Assembly: GCA_007922225.1 (NCBI GenBank)
Contig: ML679973.1
Span: 4,936,597-5,000,596 of the forward strand
Length of the DNA stretch: 64,000 bases
Direction of reading: 5' to 3'
Source: Emydura subglobosa
Taxonomy: Eukaryota; Chordata; Testudines; Chelidae
Position numbers and translations under genes: made by a program. Of this stretch, positions 48,328-59,990 are shown piece by piece. Positions within the stretch are counted from its first letter, which is position 1, and each line of letters opens with the position of its first letter. The notes under the pieces were generated by a model. It made no database searches and had not been told where the DNA came from. It saw only the letters and a list, made by a program, of their open reading frames with translations.

Positions 48328-48605
48328 TGGGTATGTTTACACTGCAATAAAAGACTCACAGCACTGAGTCTCAGACCCTGAGTCAACGGATTTGGGCTCA
48401 TGGGGCTTGGGCTATGTGGCTAAAAACTGTAGTATAGACATTCCTGGTCTGAAACCCAGCTGGGGGGAGGGTCTCAGGGGCCAGGCTCCAGCCTGAGCCC
48501 AAACATCTACACTGATATTTTTAGCCCGGAGCCCAAGCCCCATGAGTCAATTGACCTGGGGTCTGAGACTCAGGGTTGCAGGTTTTTCTTTGCAGTGTGG
48601 ACCCT
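48328..48605. mobile_element. Long-hairpin (foldback) MITE
   Basis: The left arm 'gtatgtttacactgcaataaaagactcacagc' with 'ctgagtctcagaccctgagtcaacggatttgggctcatggggcttgggct' is an imperfect inverted copy of the right arm 'gcccaagccccatgagtcaattgacctggggtctgagactcagggttgcaggtttttctttgcagtgtggac'. The arms can pair over about 70-80 bp. Lies only about 0.2-0.5 kb from the CpG island. Confidence 0.75.
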
Positions 48606-49279
48606 CCGCGTCACCAGACCATCTTCACCAGGGGGCTGTAATCTCTAGCCAAGCGGGCAGGAGAGGGAGTGTTGCCTGGCAGGCCAGCCAGAAGACGGGA
48701 AGAAAGGACACCTGGGTCCTGTCCCCAGCTCTGCTGGGCGCTCTCGGGCCAGTCATGTCACCTTGGCATGCCCCCAGCTGTACAACAGGAACAAGTACCT
48801 GAAGGGCCGGGCCGGGAAGCTGCGCTGGTGAACGGTGGGCACCGGATTTGCACACTCAGATGTGCACACTCGGATGCTACAGCCAGAGCTAAATCGGAGC
48901 GAGGGAAGCCGTGCACACGAAGGTGGACAATGCCAATGTTGAGCACCCCATGTGTGTGTGTGTGTTTAGGGGGGGTGTAGGGGGAGGGGATGTGTGTGGG
49001 GGGGAGGGGGGTGTTCCGATCTGCGGTTTTCCTTTGGCCCGGTGACAAAGGCGGGGGTTGCTCCCCCCCAGGCAGAGCCCGGTTTGGGGTGCCAGCTGCA
49101 CCGAAGTTCGGGCTGCCTGGACGCAGGCGGCTGCCGCAGCCCGCCTCTCCCCGAGGAGGGGTTATTAACCCGCCCGCGGCGCCTCCGAGCGCGGCAAGGT
49201 CATCTCCGCTCCCCTCAGCCCAGCCAGCCCTGGCCCGGGAAGGGAAGGGAACCGCGCTCCCGCTCGCGCTCTCTCTCAC

Positions 49280-49480
49280 CTGGGGCGCCGCGCTGGCTCG
49301 GCCGGTCGCCGTGAGGCGCTGGGAGAACCCGGAGCAATCCCGCACCTCAGCCTGCCCGGCGGCGGCGCCCGGAGGAAACGGGGCCGCCCAGGCGACGGGC
49401 TCGCGCCGGCTTCCACTCCGGCAGGTGCCCCCGGCCGGTCACCCGCTCCAACCGGCTGCGGCTCCTGCTCAGCCGCCCAC
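49280..49480 (-). other. Predicted non-coding first exon (5' UTR), probably of B3GAT1-like
   Basis: About 30 bp below the TATA box begins roughly 200 nt of minus-strand sequence with no ATG. It ends in the consensus splice donor GCCCCAG|GTGAGAG (49280/49279). This arrangement fits a 5' UTR exon. The next well-supported minus-strand exon in the window is the B3GAT1-like ATG exon at 20,999, whose acceptor lies just before the ATG. Linking the two is inference. Other 5' exons between 21 and 49 kb, or a different target gene, remain possible. The exact start is estimated from TATA spacing. Confidence 0.5.
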
Positions 49481-49502
49481 TCTGAGGCTGGCGGGCTCGA
49501 GC

Positions 49503-49511
49503 CCTTTTATA
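49503..49511 (-). promoter_or_regulatory. TATA box within the CpG island
   Basis: The minus strand reads CC-TATAAAAGG-GC, a near-ideal TATA box with GC-rich flanks. Initiation would be expected about 30 bp downstream, near 49,480. The reverse reading (CTTTTATAGG) is a poor plus-strand TATA. Confidence 0.6.
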
Positions 49512-49924
49512 GGCAGCGGCGGGAACGCAGGCTCCGCGCGGGGCTGCGCGGAGGCGCCTTCCTTAAGGCCACCCTGCCGAAGGCGCGGGCTGCGGAGCGG
49601 GAAGGCGCGGGCCGTGCATCCCGGCGGGCCACCTTAAGAGAGGGAGGGGGGGGAGAAGAGGAGCTGAAGGGGGGCGCGCGAGCGCGTCTTGCCTGCTATG
49701 GAACGCGGGGACCCCGCGCGCCCCGCCGCGCGCCCCTGCCCGCAGGTGTGTCTCAGCCCGTCGGGCTGGCAGAAGAGCCCGTGCCGCGCGCTGCGCTGCG
49801 CCGGCAGCGGGGGTCCCGTCCGTCCGTCAGGGCTGGCTAATGCTCTGCCCCGCTGCTTCCCTCGCTTTGCAAAGCTCCCTGCTGCGCGAGGGGCCGGGCT
49901 GTAAAATGAAGCCAATGATACCAA

Positions 49925-50130
49925 CCTCCTTTGTAAAATGCTTTAAAATCAACTGATGAAATGCACTTGATAAGGGCTAGGTATTATTATGCTCACAACA
50001 GCCCTGTGGTATAGGGCAGCGCTATTATTCCCATTATACAGACAGGGAACAGAGTAAGGAAGGGACTTGCACTAGAAGTCTGCATTAGAGAAGGGAACTG
50101 AACCTATTTCTCCCAAATCCTAAGCTGGCC
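49925..50130 (-). mobile_element. MIR-like SINE
   Basis: 'gggctaggtattattatgctcacaacagccctgtggtatagggcagcgctattattcccattatacagacagggaacagagtaaggaa' fits reverse-complement MIR family sequence next to the CpG island. Confidence 0.65.
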
Positions 50131-50384
50131 CATCCTTTCCTATCAAACAATGGGTGGGGGGTAGGTTGCATTTGCTTTCTGGTTTCTGAGCCATTAGGCT
50201 CCACTTGGCTCATGGCTTCCAACTTTTCTCTCTAACCACCAGGACAAGAATCTTATTTTTTTTTAAATGAAAGCTGAGACCTGCCTGCTCTGAATTGCAG
50301 CAGTGAGGGGTTTAAGAAAACACCAAATATCATGAGAGATGCATGAGAGTTGTCAACACTGAGCACAGTCTAGCCCACTGAGTG

Positions 50385-50515
50385 CAAGTGTGGGAGCCAC
50401 AAAACCCCTGGACTCAGACTATGTGACCTTGCTCTCTCTGTGCCTCGGTTTCCCTGCTTGTACAGTGGTCTGTGAAAACACAACCTTTTCAGGAGACTTG
50501 GGAGGGTTAGTTAGA
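50385..50515 (+). mobile_element. MIR-like fragment
   Basis: 'tatgtgaccttgctctctctgtgcctcggtttccctgcttgtacagtgg' is a MIR core. Confidence 0.65.
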
Positions 50516-50782
50516 CCCAGCTCACTTTCCCTTCCTCAGTGCCTCATGGAGGTTCCACCATAGAGCTCCTTGAACTGACAACAGTAGCAGTGGTGGCTAG
50601 CAGTTTGTCCACTGGCCTCCAGCCGGGAGCGGGGATAGATTCCCTCCGTTGGAGTGGTGGTGGATCAGGGGAGGAATGGGTGGATCTCCTCTCCCCAGGC
50701 TGGCTGCCTCCCTTCACTGGTGTGTTTCAGGGTAAAAGGGGAAAGCAGGAGTTCAAGTCTCCCAGGGGATGTTGCGGAAGAA

Positions 50783-51023
50783 GTCCTTATGGCTTGTCTA
50801 CCCTTACAGCGCTTAGTGAAGACGCTGCCTACAGTAAAGGGTGAGCTTCTCCCAAGGGCATAGGTACTCCACCTCCCTGAGAGTCAGTACTCATGTGGAT
50901 GGGAGAAGCTCTCCCATCGACGTAGCGCTGGCTACACCGGGAGTTATGTCCGTATAACAGCGTCGCTCTGGGATGTGGACGTAGTTATACTGACATAAGT
51001 TTGCAGCACGGACCAGGGCTTAG
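50783..51023. mobile_element. MITE with terminal inverted repeats
   Basis: Left end 'tggcttgtctacccttacagcgcttagtgaag' and right end 'tatactgacataagtttgcagcacggaccagggctta', with the same inner palindromic blocks (agcttctccc / gggagaagctctccc) as the 43.3-kb copy. Confidence 0.7.
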
Positions 51024-52129
51024 TTCTCTTCCTTTAGCGGCCATTCAAGCTAGGATGGGTCTGGGCAGGCATGTACCAGCAGGAGAAGAGAGAGGCTGTA
51101 ATAGCTACAGGACTTCAGTCCAGTCCAGCAGCAGCTCAGTCCTAACTTCTCTCCTCCTCATAGGCTGCTGGAGTGGTTGGCAGGGACAGGGACCGCACAG
51201 TGTGTCCTCCACATGCTCCTGGAGGTTCTGAGGGAGGACACAGCATGGGAGTTCCTCTTGCAGAAATTGCCACGAGCCTCAGCAACCTCAGTGACCACAA
51301 CCTGTGCTGTAGCAGCTGCCTGAGCAAGCAGCAGCTGGCTCACCCTCAGCAGGGACTGAACAGTTGAATGAGCTGAGGTGGCCTGGACTTCAGTAGCAGC
51401 AAGAGCACCCTCAGGTAACCTGGCTTGTGCAGTGTGAAGAGATCAGCTTGCAAAAAGCTTTGAGATCCTTGGCTGGAAGATGCCACAGAAGGGCAATGAG
51501 TTATTCTAGCTTCCTGCATGAGCCTACAAGTCCCTGCTGTTCTGGGAACACGAATGACTGAAAGCACCTTCGTAGAAAGACATCAAATGGAATTTACAGC
51601 CAAAATGACATTTACAAAACAAAAACACTCAGGGGGACTAAAACCTGGCAGATCAATATGTGCGGCCAGACGTTTGCTCAGTGCACATACCCAAAGGGTG
51701 CTTGGCAGTGTGCGGATTCATTAATAGGCAGGCCTCTCTGTGGTGTGCACCAGATGTACTGAGCATCTGTAGGTGCCCTGGCCTCTCTATATTTGCTCCC
51801 CTCTCAGGCTCGATCAGAAATCTCAGTCCAGCTGAACCAACTGTGCTCAAGTGTAATCAATCCAGCCCCAGCCGCACAAGTGCCATTCCCCAGACTAAAG
51901 GTTATTCAAAGTTAGGGATGTTTCAGCTACAAGTTTAGATACAATCATCAGAAGTTATGCTGCTGGCCAGAAGAGCCAGATGTGCCTTCACCCTATATGG
52001 GGGTGTCAGGAAATGGCCAGATGTTTCCCCAACAGATGGCTCAGAAGAAGCCTATCTTCCTGAATTAATTCTGTAATAGACCGGTGACCTGGGAATTAAT
52101 TAGCAGGAGAGGGGCAGCTTCACAAGGAA

Positions 52130-52345
52130 TTTCAATTTCAAGTAATGATATGACAAGCATTAGCCTAGTATCTGAATCTTCACAACAGCCTGTGAGGTAG
52201 GGCAGTGCTATTATCCCTATTCTACAGATGGGGAAATGAGGCACAGAGAGACTAAGTGATTTGCTCAAGATCACAGAGGAAGTCTCTAGCAGAAAAGGGA
52301 CTTGTACCAGAGTGTCTTAAATTTTCTGCTAGTGCCCAAACCAAT
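52130..52345 (-). mobile_element. MIR-like SINE
   Basis: 'ttcacaacagcctgtgaggtagggcagtgctattatccctattctacagatggggaaatgaggcacagagagactaagtgatttgctcaag' is reverse-complement MIR. Confidence 0.8.
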
Positions 52346-52474
52346 GGACAATCCTTCCCCTCTAGGTAGAAGCCACTTAAGAAGCACTTCATGTTCTGGG
52401 AGTTAGAGCAGGAGGTGGTGGAGTCACATTGTATTTCTTGCTTGGGGAAGGGAGTATTGTCTATTGTTAGAGCA

Positions 52475-52745
52475 GAAGGCGTTGTAAGTCAAGACTCTTG
52501 ATTCTAGTTTGTCATTAGGGCAGGGGTAGCATCTGTAGTTGTTAGAGCACAGGACTGGCAGTTTGTGCTCCTAGATTCTGTTCATGGCTCTCCCACTGAT
52601 TTGCTGTGTGACTGTCAGTGCCACAGTTTCCTCATCTGTGGAATGGGAATGAAAATTCTGACCTTGCTCACGGGGATATTACGAGGGTATAAAGAGCTTA
52701 GAGAGCCTCAAATGAGAGGTGCTAAAGATGGGGGAATTATTATCA
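52475..52745 (+). mobile_element. MIR-like SINE
   Basis: 'tagttgttagagcacaggactggcag...ttctgttcatggctctcccactgatttgctgtgtgactgtcagtgccacagtttcctcatctgtggaatgggaatg' is MIR, including its tRNA-like head. A CR1 3' end abuts it. Confidence 0.8.
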
Positions 52746-52965
52746 TGTAAGAACATGAGAATGGCCATCCTGGGCCAGACCAATGGTTCTTCTAGCCCAG
52801 TATCCTGTCTTCAAACAGTGGCAGGTGCCAGATCCTTCAGAGGGTATGAACAGAACAGGGTAATTATCGAGTGGTCCATCCCCTGTCGTCCACCCCCAGC
52901 ATCTGGCAGTCAGAGGCTAGGGACACCCGGAGGATGGGTTTGCATCTCTGACCCTCTTGGCAGAC
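52746..52965 (-). mobile_element. CR1 LINE 3' end fragment
   Basis: 'taagaacatgagaatggccatcctgggccagaccaatggttcttctagcccagtatcctgtcttc' followed by 'ccatcccctgtcg' and 'gaggctagggaca' is the reverse complement of the CR1 3' region. Confidence 0.8.
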
Positions 52966-53869
52966 ACGGACCAATCCTCCGTGTGTTTGTATGTGTTTTA
53001 TTCCTGAGTTATCGTTATTCACTTTATTTTTCTTCGGAACGCTCTGCTGGACTTGGCATGTGCCAGCATTGGGGGCAGTCTCATGGTCACGTAATTGACG
53101 CCTGAAAGGGTAAATCCTGAAGCCGAAGTGATGGGAAAGGTTTACTGACTGTGCTTTAAAGGAATGAGCTGAGCACCATTTCTGAGCCTCCCAAGTCTTG
53201 ATGCGTCTGGGCCAATGCTGCTGCCTGCTGCCCTGGCTTCCCTGGGCTGCTGCTTGCAGACTTCGCATGGCACTTCTGAGGCATTCTTTAGGGCTAGGGG
53301 TAGCTCATCCATTCCTAGTCATCCCCCTCATTGGGCCGTGCCGTTGCGGGGAGTCACCGAGACAAGCAGGATGTTTGAGGGGCAGCGCAAGTTGAGCATC
53401 ACTTGTGCCAGCCTATTGAAATCTTGGGATGGTGGGTGGAGCCTACCAAAGTGACAGGAAAGCCAGCAGAGAACCCCAGACAAACTTCCAGAAGGAGCAA
53501 CTCAGAGACTGGGTCTTTGCTTGTCCACAGAACAGGTCTAGCATAGGCAACTTGCCCCTACCGGCCCAGTGAGGTGACTCAATCCCACTTCAGTCTCCAG
53601 GGCCCATTTAGTCCTTGGCCTCAGCTAAGACAATCAACAAAGGGCCCAGGTGAAGGGGTGATTCTATGCTGTGGACACCTCGTTACTAGCAGCTAGACTG
53701 AGAACTCACCAACTCAGTCCATTTAGGTCACTGAAGAGCCATCAGACGTTAATAACTTTCAGATACTACCTACATGGGCTAGAGTCATTAAGCATTACTA
53801 ATTAATAGTATTATTGAGAACATTACATGGCCCCTCTACAGCCTCTTTTATGCAGGGATTTATAAAACT

Positions 53870-54070
53870 GCCTCACAAATAGTGAGTTAAACTTCACTAT
53901 GGAGGCAGGCAAGTATTATTATCCCTAATTTACAGGTGGGGAAACTAAGGCACAGAGAAGGGAGTGGCTTTCTCAAGGTCATGTAGTGAGTCAGTGTCAA
54001 AGGTAAGAATATAACACAAGCTTCCTGACTACTAGTCCCCTGCTTTAACCACTAGACAATTCTCCTCCTT
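53870..54070 (-). mobile_element. MIR-like SINE
   Basis: 'aagtattattatccctaatttacaggtggggaaactaaggcacagagaagggagtggctttctcaaggtcatgtagtgagtc' and 'ctgctttaaccactagacaattctcc' are reverse-complement MIR. Confidence 0.8.
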
Positions 54071-54196
54071 CCAGGAACCAGATAGTCTGTTGAGCCATCT
54101 GGTTCCCTTTATCTTCTGTATAGAAAGCCATTTCCTAACAGCTTCAGTTCTTCCCAGGCTTCCTGCCTTTAGGGCTTGATGAACACAAGATTGAGC

Positions 54197-55265
54197 TCTG
54201 ACCCATCCATGCCTAGGGTAGCCCACCTGAAAATGCCAAGGTCAGAGCAGGCTGCAAAAAAAGAGCAGATTCTCCCAGCACTGGTGGCTAACACTGCTGT
54301 TAGATTCACCAACCAGACAAAAACAGTGCTCCTGATCCCCCACACTGGTCATCAAGAAGCTAAAAACAAGAAATTAGGCAACTCCCTTTATTGCATTTCA
54401 GTCTCTGGCCCCCAGTTAGCAACTAGGTCCAATAAAGAGATAAGTTAGTAAAACTCTATTCCCTTTACTAAAAAGGTTCTCCTGATCCCCAAAGGGTCAG
54501 CCACATTACCAGACCAATATAAGTTTGGATCTTATCCAAAATACCACGCTGCCAGAGTAACTAAATTAAACGTTTATTATAAAGGAAAGAAATGAATAAG
54601 AAAAGAGATGTTAAATGGTCAAAGCAATCAGATACATGCAAATGTCTTTACAGTTAATATCTACCAGATTCTCAGTGGAATTGTGGAGTTTGCAGGCTTG
54701 TATAGTCCCTCTGGTGTACATTCACTACCTGGATGGGTCTCAGTCCTTTGGTTAACAGCTTCATTTGTCGATGAGTTGATCCAAAGCAGGAATGAAAACA
54801 AGATGGAGATGGTGCAGCTGCCTTTTATGTTCCTTTGTCATATGGCTTGTCCCAAACACAGCCACACAGCACATGGGCTGGAAAAGCCTCAGAGTCCCCT
54901 GTCCCTAGGCATGTTCTGACATGTCCTGGTGAATCATAATGTGCAGTCCCTGGGTTCTTTCACTGGATTCGTTGTACATTTGAGTTCCTTCGGCGGGCCA
55001 TTCAGCAGGCTTAGTGCTGCTGCCATCCTGTCTGGAGGTGTCACCCAGAAACACAGCACAAGTTTGAAACACAAAATATACCAGACATATTTAGAACTTA
55101 TGATACAAAACTGATACATACACATAAACGTGCTTATCAATCTTAGTGAATCATGACTTTTCCATCCGTACCTTGCATGGCATATCCTATATGATATATA
55201 TTGCAATTCTGTAATATTGGTATCAGTAATGGTATAAATGGTCACCCACATGCCAGACAGCGTCA
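54197..55265 (-). mobile_element. LTR-like dispersed repeat, copy 2 (inverted relative to copy 1)
   Basis: On the minus strand it starts TGACGCTGTCTGGCATGTGG near 55,265. It carries the shared core near 54,570-54,460 and ends 'gggctaccctaggcatggatgggtca'. It aligns with copy 1 from end to end in order, including 'ccaccagtgctgggagaatctgctc' (minus strand near 54,290-54,265), and is about the same length. No coding content. Confidence 0.6.
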
Positions 55266-55849
55266 CGTGAGGGGGTCAGGCGTTTATTTCCCAAGGTTCC
55301 AGTTGTGTCAGCATTGCTCTCCTTACTGTGAATCAGGCTCAGAAGATGCATGTTTGAACAACTGGTCCTTGAGCTAAACCTGCCGTCCTTTGAAAAGCAT
55401 GTTCTTCAGAGAGGCATCAGTGAAGCAGCCAGCAGTTGCAGACTGAAGAAGGCTGGAAAGCTGCTCTGCAGTTTAATTTCTCTCCTCCTAGCAGCAATAG
55501 AACTATACACTCGTCAAACTATTTCTGCTACAGGCTGGAAAGGAAGAAAGAGAGAGCTGAGTGTTAGTTCTATTTTTAAATACTTGGGAGGCTCTCAGAT
55601 ATTATAATAACAGGGCCCACGTAAGAAACTAGATAGACAGACAGATCGTTGTGTGGTAAATGCGTCTGTTATTCTTGAGCTTGAAGGCAGCTCTTCTTGG
55701 TCACACAATGCAAAGGACTGGTTTGCTTGGGAGATTCAGTTACAGAGTTTTTCTCTGTATTCCCAGTGTTCTCCTGCAGTTCTTAGCCACCCATGGGACA
55801 CAGACACTGCAGAGGGAATCTGGGTTTGCAACCAAAGCATAAATTCACG

Positions 55850-56040
55850 TATGGTTTCTGTGTCTATATGCATGCAAGTAGAGGTCTGTGTGCCGGGGTG
55901 CACATAGGAATCTGAATGTGTAGGTACGTGCATGCTGGAGCCTGTGTGTGCGCATGTACTTAGGTCTTCATGTGGTGTGTGCACAGAAGTGCCCACACTT
56001 GTATGTGTGCAAGCATATAGGACCCCAATATGTGTATGCA
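55850..56040 (+). repeat. Degenerate TG-rich minisatellite
   Basis: Recurring 'gtgtgtgcaagcatat', 'tgtgtgtgcgcatgta', 'gtaggtacgtgcatgc' and 'tgtatgtgtgcaagc' elements with Cys/Val/His-rich frames. It looks like a decayed (TGTGCATG)-type array. Confidence 0.5.
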
Positions 56041-58794
56041 GCTTATGGCCACGGGCCATTCATGATGAGAGGGATAGTTTGGCGCTGAATGAACACAGAG
56101 GCTCAATAAACCCTTCTCAGATGGGGAGGGAAAAATTGCCACTCGAGAGCTTGGGGTTCTTTAGGGGGTATGTGGGGGGGAACCCAGCACTAGAGGGAGC
56201 TAGAGATTGGCTTCTGCTCATCCCGGATGAGAGACGGAGTGAACCATGTTGTATTAATGGGAAAGTTCAAAGAAGCCCCAGACTGAATGATTATAGACTA
56301 AATTTTCCTAGTCCAGGTAGTATGTGAAAAATGAGCACAGTTCAGCACCAGAATATTATCATCCCATGGTGCTGTGCTGGACACCCTCAGGTTCCCCTGA
56401 ACTAGTACTGTATGTGGATTAGCACTGTCATATTCCACTCTTAAGGAAAAGTCCTACAGTAAGAAAATATTTAGTGTCCTTTCTATAGATTTCTGAGCCA
56501 TCCTTTCAGATTGACTAGCACATTACATCCCTGCTATAGAGTTCTAAAGGCCAGATAAAAGAAACACCCTATGGAAAGGAAATAATTTTCTATTAAATTC
56601 TGTGCTTTTAAAGAATAATTTCTATATCAATTTCATCCCTATTAAATCCTATACGACTACTCCGTAAGGGCAGATTGCTATTAGTACTGTGCCTTTATAA
56701 AATGACTACCTAAATGGGCTGTCAATCAAGAATACAGGTCAGCTCCTTGACTCCATGGCACCAGTTTTACACCGGTGTAACTCTGCAGACCTCAATGGCA
56801 TAAAAAGTGGTATGAGAGAGTAGACAATCAGGCCCTATATTTAGCCACTTTACAGACACTCACTAGTGACTGACCAGAGCAGGCCTATTCAAGTATTATG
56901 GAAATCTCATAGAAGAAGTTACGCGAACTGTGCTGCTTCTCATGCACAACTTTACAATCACAGATGTCAAACTCTTCTTTCACTCTAGTTCAGGCACCGG
57001 TGTGTCCTTTGTCTGTTTCTTCAGGTGAAGGGAGGGGAAAGAGAACAGAAGGCGGTTGTCAGCCAGCTACACTGTGATATGAGAAAGTAGTTTCTGTTTT
57101 CCAGCCTCTCTCTGCTCCGCATCTTTCATCAAAATGGAATTAAATGAGACTTGCTTTTGTACAGAAGGAACGAATGGTCTGAGTAAGGGTCAAATAGTGC
57201 TGCATGCAAAGACTGAAACCTGCCTCGCACAGCACTGGATTGTCCTTGAAGCATGATGATTGTCAGTCATATGCATGCTCAAAGATCTCACTCCTCGCCT
57301 CACACTGGACCCCCGGGGGCAGAGTCCATATGTCCAGGAGGGTGAACAGGCAGATAGATGTAAAGGTGGCAAAACAAATACTACCCTCCAGCAACATCCA
57401 GGAGTCTTCTGATGTCTGAGCTGAGTTTTAATTTGCTTGGGTTAGGGGTGGGCCCCAGTCCCCAAGTTTGGCTTTTGATCTGGACCTGAACTTTCCTGAA
57501 GTTTGGGTTGTGTTTGGATCCGTGGCTTTGGTTCATCCCATTACAGAGTTACACCCAACCCCCCAACTTTGGATCTGGATCTGGACTTTCTCCAAATTTG
57601 GCTATGTAGGGTTTGTGTTATGGCTGTAGTTCTGAGCTGCAGACTTAATCTGGAAGCGTCACAGCCAACCATTAATCCTTGTGGATTTTACTGATCCCAT
57701 GGCTGATACTACAACATAAGCACGTGAAGAAATCTTAAACGCATGTGCTGGGTGAGTTTAAACATGCACTGCTACAAAAATCTTCCCTCCAACATGGAGT
57801 TACAGAAACATCCAGAGAGCTGGCAGGAGTGTGTGCAAGGGGGGGCAAGCAGGGGCACCTCCCTCCCCCAGTAATCATGAGGGGCGCAGAACTCAGCCAC
57901 ACCTGCGGTGGCAGAGGGGCGGGACAGCAAGCTCCTCCCAGGGCCACAGGAGTATGGGGGAAGATGAGCTCCTGCTGGGGGTGGGAGGCGGAGGAAGAGT
58001 GAGCCCCTCTGGGGCCAGGGTGGGGTGGGCACAAAACATGCCCCTCCAAAAGGGGTCAAAGTTAAATTCCTGTGCATGCCCCTGAGAGCTGGCCAATTGC
58101 ACTGGTTTTATGCATGCAGTCATTAGCTCCAGGAATTCATCCAGTCCATGGGTGCTCTCTGGATCAGCTGCTGATGCTGGTAGAGTATTTCCAGGGCAGG
58201 TGGCTGGGCCTGGATGGGCCTGCCCCAGAAAAAGCCTGGGTGAGAAAAGGCAGGTGCATGGGGCCTGCCCTAGAGGCAGCTGGGCCAGAGTTAGCAGGCA
58301 GCGGTGCTGTCTGTGTGATGATGTTGTCTGCCAAACGAACCCTTTGATGTCTGAGTCAGGCGTGGCAGCTTTCCCCGGTCTGGTTCAGGTGGGCTCAGAT
58401 TCCTACCTGGCAAGGCAGTCTGGGAGTTGTTGTTTCTATTTATTCACGCTATGCAGTGACTCTCTGGAGAGCTCCAAGTCGCTGGTTGGGCCAAGATGGT
58501 CACTGCGATGCCGGGGGTCACCGGAGAAAGGACCTGATGCTGAGCTCTGGTCTGCAGTGCAGAAGTTAACCCGTGTCCTTCGGTAGTGCAGGCAAGGAGA
58601 CTGCTGGCACACAGGGATTAGTTAGATGTAAATGAGCTGAAAATATAACATGCTCTATCAGTGCTGAGGAACCACAGTGATGGGCACATTACAGACAGAT
58701 CACTCGATGGAAGGATACACAGAGTAAGTGAATATTATTAGAAGGATCTCAACCTTAAAGCTGCCGTCATGAAGTGTTAAGTGGAAGCAAGCAA

Positions 58795-58915
58795 CCTAAC
58801 TGGGTTTAAGATGGAGTTTGATACATTTATGAATGGGATTATAGGATGGGGTTGCCTGTGACATGAGCAGGACTAGATTTGATGACCCAGGAGGTTCCTT
58901 TCAGTCCTAGGCGCC
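58795..58915 (+). mobile_element. CR1/L3-like 3' end fragment
   Basis: 'aagatggagtttgatacatttatgaatgggat' then 'gactagatttgatgacccaggaggttcctttcagtcctagg' is a typical CR1-type 3' end. Confidence 0.7.
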
Positions 58916-59289
58916 CATGTAAGCACCCGTCCTGCATGGCCAACATATGCCTCCCTGCGCTGTGACATTGTGTCTGCGTGTTGAGATGCAGTGTCACCAC
59001 TGGGATGTTGTGTGGTTGGGATGACGTTGTGTGAGCCCTGAACGTTCAGAGGACCCTGGAACAGCCTCCAAGCAGATTGTGTGGGGGTGATCCTCATGCT
59101 GCTGGGGTGCACTGAAAATCAAGACAGTTCATGACACGCTGAAATGGGTGACGCGCCTGGACAGCCTTTCTTTGCAAAGGATCAGTGTAAAGCATGAATT
59201 CATGGCAGTCAGTAGGTGAGCTCCCTTCCCCATCCCTGCTGCCCCACCAGTGACCTCTGCCTGGGCCTCAAAAGGCCACTCTGTGTAGG

Positions 59290-59745
59290 CGACTAAAACA
59301 GCCATTCAGTCTTTGGCCTTGTTCGATGCCAGGGACCTGACTCACGCGGACCCTGCCAATGGTTGTCATTGTGCTGGCTTCGTAGCTACTGTCAGGGAGC
59401 AATGCAGGGAGGGTGGATGTGATGTGCTGACACCACACATCCATCCCAGCCCCCACCTTTTCCAGCCTGAGCCATGAAGTCTGCTGTGAAAGGCCACCCT
59501 GCTGCTGCTGCACCTGCTCTGCCCTGCGCCACCGCGAATTGGAGGAGATCCAGAACAGTGACATGACAGCAGTATGGATCTGGAAGGGCCGTGTGTGAAT
59601 TCGCAGCACAACAAGTAGACATTAACATCTCGAGATCTGTCCTCCACCTTCCTCTGCACAAAGGCTTTTGTCAGAGGGCCTTCCCTCGGTAGGAGGACGT
59701 TTATCACATACGTAACGGTGACATGAGGGGAGCTAAAATCCACGG
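59290..59745 (-). other. Possible fragment of a transposon-derived ORF (weak)
   Basis: Overlapping minus-strand frames include LLQFAVAQGRAGAAAAG and DFMAQAGKGGG (about 59,560-59,460). They faintly recall N-terminal parts of Harbinger-type proteins in turtles, and the piece lies about 1 kb from the Myb/SANT remnant. The resemblance is short and in broken frames. It may be coincidence. Confidence 0.25.
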
Positions 59746-59771
59746 CAAAAAAAAAAAGGCTCTTTGCTTTT

Positions 59772-59990
59772 ATCCTTTAGGGCTTGCCTGCACATGGAAA
59801 TTAACTGGCATTGTTACAGTGGAATAATTATGCCACTATAGCTACGCTGCGCTCTCTCCCCATATGGACCCTATTCCAGAATAAAGATGACCTTATTCCA
59901 GAATAGGTGGAATAATTATTCCAGCATAAAGTCACTTTTGTTCTAGAAGACAGTGTCCGCACTGGGGAGTGTGATGGGGTGTACAGACCA
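59772..59990. mobile_element. MITE-like repeat
   Basis: Carries 'tagggcttgcctgcacatggaaattaactgg...cctattccagaataaagatgaccttattccagaataggtgg...cagtgtccgcactgggg', typical of a turtle DNA-transposon derivative with inner inverted 'ttattccagaata' blocks. Confidence 0.6.

Larger units (their letters stand above)
21000..49279 (-). other. Presumed first intron of B3GAT1-like (non-coding, repeat-rich)
   Basis: No exon with recognisable protein homology was found in these 28 kb apart from transposon remnants, which are listed separately. Stretches with nothing I recognise include 21.3-21.8, 23.4-25.2, 25.4-28.1, 32.3-33.7, 36.5-37.8, 39.2-39.9 and 46.3-47.2 kb. Confidence 0.45.
48840..49880. promoter_or_regulatory. 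CpG island promoter region
   Basis: This is the only long stretch in the window that is both very GC-rich and dense in CpG. It includes GC-box-like cores, runs such as GCGCGCGAGCGCG near 49,676, and CCGCCGCC tracts. Flanking DNA is CpG-poor, as is normal for vertebrates. Such islands mark constitutive or developmental promoters. The long open frames through it on both strands follow from scarcity of stop codons in GC-rich DNA. Direction is suggested by a minus-strand TATA box and splice donor inside the island. A divergent plus-strand transcript cannot be excluded. Confidence 0.85.

Noticed and set aside
48990..49637. 215-codon plus-strand and 195-codon minus-strand open frames through the CpG island
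   Set aside because: GC-rich DNA lacks stop codons; the frames are Pro/Ala/Arg-rich with no domain, overlap on both strands, and the minus frame starts with a non-ATG codon.
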